The notes under the pieces: generated by a model
The model's input: the letters and a program-made list of their open reading frames with translations, nothing else
Database searches by the model: none
Told to the model about the DNA's origin: nothing
Position numbers and translations under genes: made by a program
In this document: in pieces, positions 32,656-38,793 of the stretch
Layout: the number at the start of each line of letters is the position of its first letter
How positions within the stretch are numbered: position 1 is the stretch's first letter
Origin: Paracamarosporium sp. OC-R06-R3
Lineage: Eukaryota; Ascomycota; Dothideomycetes; Pleosporales; Didymosphaeriaceae
Reading direction: 5' to 3'
Assembly: GCA_019828545.1 (NCBI GenBank)
Contig: JACVRA010000370.1
Coordinates: 1-38,793 of the forward strand
Length of the DNA: 38,793 nt

Positions 32656-34100
32656 TCAACGAATACCGATGGTCATATACTGATCAAATCCAGCTCCGCT
32701 CTTTACCATATCCCTCGTATGAACTATTGCATTCGCCAGCCTTTGCACGCCCACCCTGATCTCCGCCTCCTCATGCCACGCCCAGCACAACCTAAGGCAT
32801 TGAGCGAACCCTCTCTTATCCTCGCCCCTCGATAGGCTCGTTAGGTCACCAGCCACAGTGAACATGTGTCCGAAGGCAACGCGCAGTTGCATATTCTTCC
32901 ATGCGATAGCAGCCACAATCTTGGATGCGGGTAAGTCCTCTGGCAGGCGTATATAGGTGAAAAAGCCTCCAGCAACACCTGTAGGTGCGTTTGATTCGAC
33001 AACGATGCCGAGAGGTAGGAGAAGCTCATCGATACATTGCATCAGCGAGTAGTAACGCTTGCGGTATTCCGGTATGAGGATATTCTTGATGTGCGTCTGT
33101 AAATGGCCGCCGCGGAGCATCTTATCTATGAAGGTGGATGTTAGATGGGATGGTGCACCGCCAGAACTCGAAGAGCCACTGTCAGTATAAAATATTAGTT
33201 TGCCTCTTCCAGCGCTCTACAGAATTCTAGGAAGACTTACACTTCCGATAATTCCAGGGCAAATGCCGGCGCACAGTCTGTCCAGCCAACCCTAATTCCA
33301 GGACCGACAATTTTCGAGAATGACCCATTACTAGCTGTGTTTCCAAATTCACTGCAGCCCTCCATAGATTGGTCAATGTCTATCAGGCGTGGCGGTGGAA
33401 TTGAACTAGAAGCACTGTCTCCAGCGGCGGGATCGACACGCCAACTAAGGAAGTCGTATACATCATCCGACACAATTAGTGCGTCAAAATCTCTTGCTAT
33501 TTTGACTAGTTCTTTGCGTAGTTCTAGGCTCATGGTTTTGCCGCTCGGGTTTGCGAAAGTGGGGACAACGTAGATGATGTATTTGTATATCTTGGGGTAG
33601 GCCTTCCCCGTCTTCAAAGTTGGAGCAATGTTTCCGTCGGCTTGCGCAGCTGCTTCCGCCAGTTGAAGCTTCTTATGTAAGAATTCGATATCGATCCCGT
33701 CGGCCTTTTCGGGCACACCTTTCAATTTCCCACGAAAGCCGTTGTCCTCAAAAATCGGACAGGCGAGGAAGTATGTCGGCTCCACCATGAAGATATTTCT
33801 TGTATATAACGGGTCGGTAAATTTGAGTAGAATGTTTGATAGGTTCGCAGACGCGCCGTTCGTAATACATATGCGCTCTTTCTTCGTGGTGATGTTGTAG
33901 ACAGCTGAAAGCCATTGCGCGACGCTCTCGCGCAGTGGCGGATGGCCAATGTGCGGGCCGTAGATGAGAGCATTTGTTGTTTCTACCTGGGAACTGAGCA
34001 CATCAGTAGCGCCTTGCAGTAGAGAAGCGCCTGCGAAAAGACGCGGCGAGGGCCAGCCAAGCTGCAAGTTGATGGTATCGCCAACGGGAACCACGCTCAT
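32656..34100 (-). CDS. Class I/II (fold type I) PLP aminotransferase
   Basis: Two exons (34100-33241 and 33178-32656) with a 62-bp intron (GTAAGT to GACAG) give 460 residues. I chose ATG 34100 (MSVVPVGDTINLQLGWPSPR), because family members start with a similar NLQLGWPS segment; an ATG at 34130 would add ten residues. PLP-binding features are NGASANLSNI (81-90), NPSGK (184-188), SDDVY (211-215) and the Schiff-base Lys263 in SFSKIVGPGIRVGW. The Arg that binds the substrate carboxylate should lie in exon 2 (GFFTYIRLPEDLP, or nearer the C-terminus). Relatives include AvtA/MocR-like and 2-aminoadipate/kynurenine-type transaminases; the substrate cannot be read from sequence. Its place suggests it aminates or deaminates a 2-oxoacid of the cluster pathway. 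Confidence 0.88.
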
Positions 34101-34481
34101 CTTGTTGAGGATTGAATACTCAATGTACACAATTAGTTATCGTCCAATATCAAGTTATCGCACAGAAGCACTTCAACCCTTTTTTGGTGTCGGACATTGC
34201 ATTCCGATGGGGTCACCTGTATCGGAAGCTTCGGGCGCTAGGAGTGCGTCTCCGAAGATTGTCACTAGGTATCTCCCGATATAGATAGCGTGTCGAAAGA
34301 TGTCCTGTATATCGAATGCATTCTATCGGACCAAAGTAGTGAGCAAGTTAAGATAAAATAGTCGACGAGATAACGCGCATCGGAAAGGGCCTTCCATGTA
34401 AGCATTCGTGTGGCCAAGATTTATGAGCTTGATTGTCACATCTCACTAGACACTCATTCTGAGTGCGTTTCGAGGGACAAT
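34101..34481. promoter_or_regulatory. Divergent promoter of aminotransferase and ICL-like genes
   Basis: A 381-bp gap between divergent starts. It contains TTCCGAT-N12-ATCGGAA (34202-34227), TCTCCGAAGA (about 34249-34258) and TATCGGACC (about 34324). These repeat the ATCGGA/TCCGA words of the other divergent promoter. The ICL-like frame is open back to about 34404 but has no earlier ATG. Confidence 0.55.
34202..34227. promoter_or_regulatory. Candidate regulator site, inverted repeat TCCGAT/ATCGGA
   Basis: TTCCGAT (34202-34208) and ATCGGAA (34221-34227) are exact reverse complements separated by 12 bp. The shared core with 31046-31062 suggests the same DNA-binding protein; this is an inference. 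Confidence 0.4.
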
Positions 34482-36208
34482 ATGACCAAAAGATGGCCAA
34501 ACATCAAGGCGGAGAAGGAAGCTTTCGAAGCCGAGGTAAAACAGATTGAGGCGTGGTGGCAAACCGATAGGCAGAAGCATATTACAAGGTGAGTACGCGA
34601 CAAGAATAAGGTACACAAACCACTAAATTGCGAGAACGGTAGACCATACACAGCAACGTCAATCGCCGCATTGCGGAACGTAGGTTTCAAGCAAGAGTAT
34701 GCATCCAGCATTCAGGGTCGCAAACTGTGGCGGATCCTCAGCGAACATAATGCCAATGGAACATATGAACTCACGTTTGGCACAACCGAGCCACTTATTG
34801 CAAAGGAGATGGCGCAGTCCAGTAGATTTACCTCATTACACTTAGACGCTTTATGAAAGCTAACGTGGCCAGTGCAAACGATATACGTCTCTGGCGCTCT
34901 CTGCGGTTTATCACTCGCATCATGGCCCGGTGAAGACCACGCAGACTATCCTTCTGATTTGGTACCTTCGGTGGTCAAGCGCATATTCAATACACAGCTT
35001 TTTCACGATCAGCGTCAAACTCAACTGCGGATGCGGAATGACGAAACAGATCGCGAATCGCTCGAATGCATCGACTATATGCTCCCTATTGTCGCAGACT
35101 GTGATATGGGTTTCGGGACCTTGACGGGGTGCATGAAGACGGTGAGGAGTTTCGTAGAGAGCGGCGTCGCCATGATCCATATCGATGATCTAGCCATGGG
35201 ACTGAAGAAGTTCACAAATGGTGAAGGAAGGACCATAGTTCCAATATGCGAGTATTTGGATCGCTTGAAAACGGTGCGCATGACCTTTGACATCATGGGG
35301 TGGGTGCAACGTTTTTGTCATCCTTCGAATCGTGCGTTAACCTCCTTTCCAGAGCTGACACTCTACTGCTCTGTCGATGTGACAGTGATGGTGCCGAATT
35401 TATTACGAGTGTCCTCGACCCGCGCGACCACCCGTTCGTCCTCGGAGCCACAAAATCGGTGGAATCCTTCGTAGCAGCCATTGACGCTGGAAAAGAGTCA
35501 GGCAAAGACTACTTGACGGTCAAGAAAGATTGGAAGATGCAGGCAGGATTAATGACGTTCGATGACGCTGTTAAGGCCGTCGTTGACAAAGAGCAATACA
35601 AAGCGTACATAGCTGAAGTAGGAGAAAAGGTGGTCGCCCTGCAGCAGCGGCGGGCCATTGCGAAAAGAGTCACGGGCCAGGATGTTGCGTTCGACTGGGA
35701 GCTCCCTCGTACGCCTCACGGGCAGTACATGTGGCAGTGGAATACGAAGCAGGTCATTGATCGAGCTGTGCTGGCCGCTCCTTTTGGAGACGTTACATGG
35801 AGTCGACAAGACAAACCGAACAAGCGGGATATGCATGACTTCCACACAGGCGTGCGCGCCGCGTATCCCAACCGCCTCTTCGCGTTTGGCTTTATGGGTG
35901 CATATGACTTTGCCCAAGGTGGTTATAGCCTGGCTGAGCTGGAGTCGTTCCACTCAGACATCGCGCGCGATTACGGCATTGTGTGGCAAGTGCAACCAAT
36001 TTGGGCGACGCAAGGACTATCATTGCATGCGAGACAGTTTGCAAAGGCATTTGTAGAGAAGGGCATGGCGGGTTATATGCGCGATGTTGCAAAGCCTGCG
36101 ATAGAAAGTATGCCGACGGACAAGCACGGGAAGCCCACAGCGAGGGGCGGTTACTTAGCAGACGCGTTTTTCGATGTCGTAGCAGGCAGGGAGATTGTCA
36201 ATAAGTGA
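34482..36208 (+). CDS. Isocitrate-lyase-like protein without the catalytic Cys motif
   Basis: Four exons (34482-34588, 34643-34821, 34873-35299, 35353-36208) with GT-AG introns of 51-54 bp give 522 residues. The length and overall plan match isocitrate/2-methylisocitrate lyases: FEAEVKQIEAWW, RPYTATSIAALRNVGF, QSMQTIYVSGALCGLSLASW, YPSDLVPSVVKRIFNTQLFH, the Mg-binding ADCDMGFG (170-177) and HIDDLAMGLKK. Where the family has the active-site KKCGH this protein has KKFTN (207-211), so the general-acid Cys and its His are gone. The C-terminal substrate loop SPSFNW is replaced by GFMGAYDF (417-424), and the ETxTP region reads SRQDKP. With an undamaged frame, a new lyase or hydrolase reaction is more likely than decay. 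The next gene follows after 174 bp on the same strand. Confidence 0.85.
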
Positions 36209-36382
36209 ATGGAAAGCGTTCCCGTGCATGCAACTCGTGGTCAGCAATTGCCAAGGAAGTGACATGACGAAGCACAGGCGCAAGTGGGGCGACAGGAATG
36301 CACGTGACCTTAGCTCGCCAGGGCCGAGGTTAGATAAGGTCCATTTCCCTGAACCACCATCTCAACATACACTGCCAACCTC

Positions 36383-38417
36383 ATGGAGGAGGAAGATAGA
36401 CCGCCATCTAAACGATTGAAGTCGGTCGCCTGTCTACGGTGCCGCAAGCGTAAAGTTAGGCACATCGACCTCTCACCCCTCGTCCATCTGCTGATTGTCG
36501 AAACAGCAAAGATGCGACAACGAACGGCCTTGTGGCAATTGTACCCGATCCAAGCAGCAATGTGTTGAGCCACCTGCGGGGGCGGATCTGCAGCATCATA
36601 GCTATATCTCGCATGATGCACTGGGCCAACTTGCTGATATCGCTTCTCTAGAGGAGCGAATTTCCCGTCTGGAAGACAATCACCTGCGATGGCATCAGGA
36701 TGCTGGCCAAAACCAGTCATCTTCATTGGCTCCTCAGAGTTGGTCTCATTCGCTTGCAACAGCCGGTCTTGTCACGTCTATGCCCAAGTCTACTCAAAAT
36801 ACATCCCCACCAGCCACGTTCCCTGTCCCAAATCCTGGTGATAGTCTCAGCAACGATGCCAGGGAAGCTCTATTCTCTTTGTATCTAGAAAAGGTACACC
36901 CGAGATACCCCTTCCTTCGTCCAGATTATATACGGCATGATCTAAGCCCATGTTCTATCTTCTTCTCCAATCTCATTTACTCCATCGGTCTGCTATTAAA
37001 TGTCAAAGACCAGAAGATCTTATCGTCTTACGGTCAGCAAGACTATTACGATGCCGCCGTAAAGTATCACCTCCCTATAATCTTCGCTCAACCTGACCGC
37101 TTGTTACACATACAAGCTCACCTCCTCATGAGCATGCATGCCTTATTCTCACCATCCACCGAGGCCATCATCTCCGCAGCCTCGACAACTATGCGCTACT
37201 GTGTCATGGCACAACTCCATCTGGCTGATGCGGAACCTCCCTCGACGGACGCTGCAGCTAAGGTGCAGATCCAAATGCGGCGGCGTATCTTCTGGTCCGC
37301 CTACTCTCTTGATCGCACCGTTGGGGCCGTTTTTGATCTACCATTCTGTATTCCCGATTCACAGATTACCATCAAACGATTCGCAAACATAAACGACAAT
37401 GAGCTCGAGGCACGCTGCGTAGAGGCCTTCCCTAATGATCCCACAAGCTTTCCCGGCCTCACAGATGTATCCGCAGCTCTACACGTGGTCTATTGCAGGC
37501 AGATTCAATCAGAAATCCTCAATACTACCTTGCATCGCGACTTCTGGACGTCGATGGATACGCACAACCACTGGCGTTTACGCGTCATCGAGAAACTGGA
37601 CAGATGGCGCACTCTCTGCCACCGATATGCCGATAAACGCGACATCAACTTTTCCAACAGCGAATGGCTGCACATGATCTATAATTACAGTCTCGCGATG
37701 CTCTACCAGCCAACCAAAACGACGGCGAGGGAGTCAGCAGGCCATTGGACGGTCAAAGCATGCACCCAAGCGCTTCTCATCTTCCGTAAGTTCCAACGGG
37801 AGAGACCGCTCACCGATCTGTGGCTTGGTCTGATCGCTCAGCTCAAGTGTGGTGTTGCCCTATTGTATTGTTTCTTTGCGACCCCGCCTGAGCAACGGTC
37901 ATCAACGTACGAGACGCTCGACGTTTCGGAAGCTGTACGAGCATGTAGTGTCACCATGTCGCTCCTGGCTGAGCGGTGGCCGCAATCGAAATGCTTGCGT
38001 GACAGCTTCGATCTTCTCGCTCGCGAAATACCACTCTTCGAAACTAGCGGAACGAATCCCACTTCCAATACTAGAAGACGCATGCGCCAAGAATCCATTG
38101 CTGCGCTAGAAAGACTCATGCCTCAGCTCGAACTACTTGTTGTGCATCGCGGCACGCTCCGCATGGTACGCGAGATGATGACCAGCGACTTTCCACGCTC
38201 GCAAGATAAAAACGCAGACGATGGCAATACTGAAGATGCTGCAAAGGGAGATGCGACTGGAGATTTCGATTCGCACTACTCTGGCGTGAGTGAAGATCTC
38301 TTCCAGCCGTTCACGCCGCAGTGTATGCCGGGAGATGGCTTAGTGGATTTACAAGAACAGTTCAATGAGTCCTCTATCTGGTTTCCTGGTGACTTCAATC
38401 TTAACACTACATTTTAA
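36383..38417 (+). CDS. Zn2Cys6 transcription factor, likely cluster regulator
   Basis: Two exons, 36383-36454 and 36507-38417. The 52-bp intron (GTTAGG to AACAG) falls inside the zinc cluster, a common place in fungal regulators. Splicing gives 660 residues with Cys17, 20, 27, 33, 36 and 43, exactly CX2CX6CX5CX2CX6C, and a basic stretch (RKRKQR) for DNA contact. A short coiled coil (LADIASLEERISRLEDN, about 75-90) fits dimer binding. The middle region, from EALFSLYLEKVHPRYPFLRP through RRRIFWSAYSLDRTVGAVFD, is the fungal-specific transcription factor domain (PF04082 type). The acidic, Asp/Phe-rich C-terminus may activate transcription. Its position beside the ICL-like gene and the paired CGG motifs in the cluster promoters suggest pathway-specific control. 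Confidence 0.9.
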
Positions 38418-38548
38418 GTCAAGTTATGTTTTACCTAGTGTCTCTGTAGATAGTCTTTCAAATCTAGTATAAAAGTTAGTATTATTATTAATAATATATT
38501 CTTAAAAGACTAGTTTTCTATATAAATAAAACGATTTAACTTGCTATA

Positions 38549-38793
38549 ACGTGTCTATAAGCGAGCGGCCACTATAAGCGAGCGACCACCCCTACTAACT
38601 TTTTACGCCTTTATAGTAATCTATCTTAATAACGCAATAAGATAATTAAAATATTTAAGCTGCGCTAGATTAAGGAGTATCTATAGTATCTTTCTTACAG
38701 GTTCGTAAGTTATGGCCAGTCTGCCTGCAGCGGCTGCAGCGCGCTGAAGCCTGTTAACTCATACCTAATCGCGCCTTGCCTTGGCGCGTTTCC
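38549..38793 (-). mobile_element. Fot1/pogo-type DNA transposon, terminal part
   Basis: The terminal inverted repeat starts at 38549 (ACGTGTCTATAAGCGAGCGG) directly after TA (38547-38548), the target site of Tc1/mariner/pogo elements. A subterminal repeat TATAAGCGAGCG occurs twice (38556-38567, 38573-38584). On the minus strand 38738-38697 encodes CSRCRQTGHNLRTC, a CX2CX4HX4C zinc knuckle typical of the C-terminus of Fot1/pogo transposases. The rest of the transposase and the other terminus lie outside the window. TAA codons between the knuckle and the terminus suggest light RIP or the natural end of the frame. The element is AT-enriched but much less mutated than the left block. Confidence 0.8.

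Noticed and set aside
34410..34481. Upstream extension of the isocitrate-lyase-like frame
   Set aside because: The extension begins with GTG, not ATG. The first in-frame ATG is 34482, and the family homology starts after it.

Overview
This is a nuclear chromosome window from a filamentous ascomycete (Pezizomycotina). A Dothideomycete/Pleosporales-type fungus is my best guess. Genes carry short 47-66 bp GT-AG introns. One gene encodes a fungal Zn2Cys6 regulator, and other families are fungal (LYC1-like acetyltransferase, DUF3176, HeLo-like ankyrin protein). AT-rich blocks full of TA dinucleotides and TAA/TAG codons lie beside ordinary gene DNA, the signature of repeat-induced point mutation (RIP). 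I see no rRNA, convincing tRNA or CRISPR array.

Layout. (1) 1-8.96 kb: an almost gene-free, RIP-saturated AT-rich block. (2) 8.96-10.76 kb: a less mutated relic of a transposon-like reading frame on the minus strand. (3) 11.0-28.8 kb: a graveyard of mostly broken genes. These are a 5'-truncated CE1 acetylxylan/feruloyl esterase, a nitrilase with stops and Glu-to-Lys at the catalytic position, a tannase/feruloyl esterase that lost its nucleophile region, a DUF3176 membrane-protein gene split by a 1.15-kb insertion with a 13-bp target duplication, a HeLo-like/ankyrin gene running in frame into a 2-oxoglutarate oxygenase, and two GNAT acetyltransferase genes. Most stops could arise by C-to-T or G-to-A change. 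Two secreted-enzyme genes survive intact: an alpha/beta hydrolase with a Cys nucleophile (13537-14580) and an L-asparaginase-like protein (18267-19481). (4) 29.2-38.4 kb: five intact adjacent genes, namely an MFS anion:cation symporter (-), an HpcH/HpaI aldolase-like protein (+), a class I/II aminotransferase (-), an isocitrate-lyase-like protein (+) and a Zn2Cys6 transcription factor (+). (5) 38549-end: the terminus of a Fot1/pogo-type DNA transposon with a TA target site and a transposase C-terminal zinc knuckle.

The five-gene block looks like a small self-regulated metabolic cluster: importer or exporter, two carbon-carbon lyase-fold enzymes, an aminotransferase and a pathway regulator. 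In both lyase-fold enzymes the reading frame is clean, but residues that define the textbook reactions are replaced. The isocitrate-lyase-like protein has KKFTN where the family has KKCGH and lacks the SPSFNW loop. The aldolase-like protein keeps its metal Glu/Asp and catalytic His but has Asn and Val where the family has Asp and the essential Arg. This is the best candidate in the window for an undescribed pathway. Paired CGG/CCG motifs sit in both divergent promoters of the cluster.
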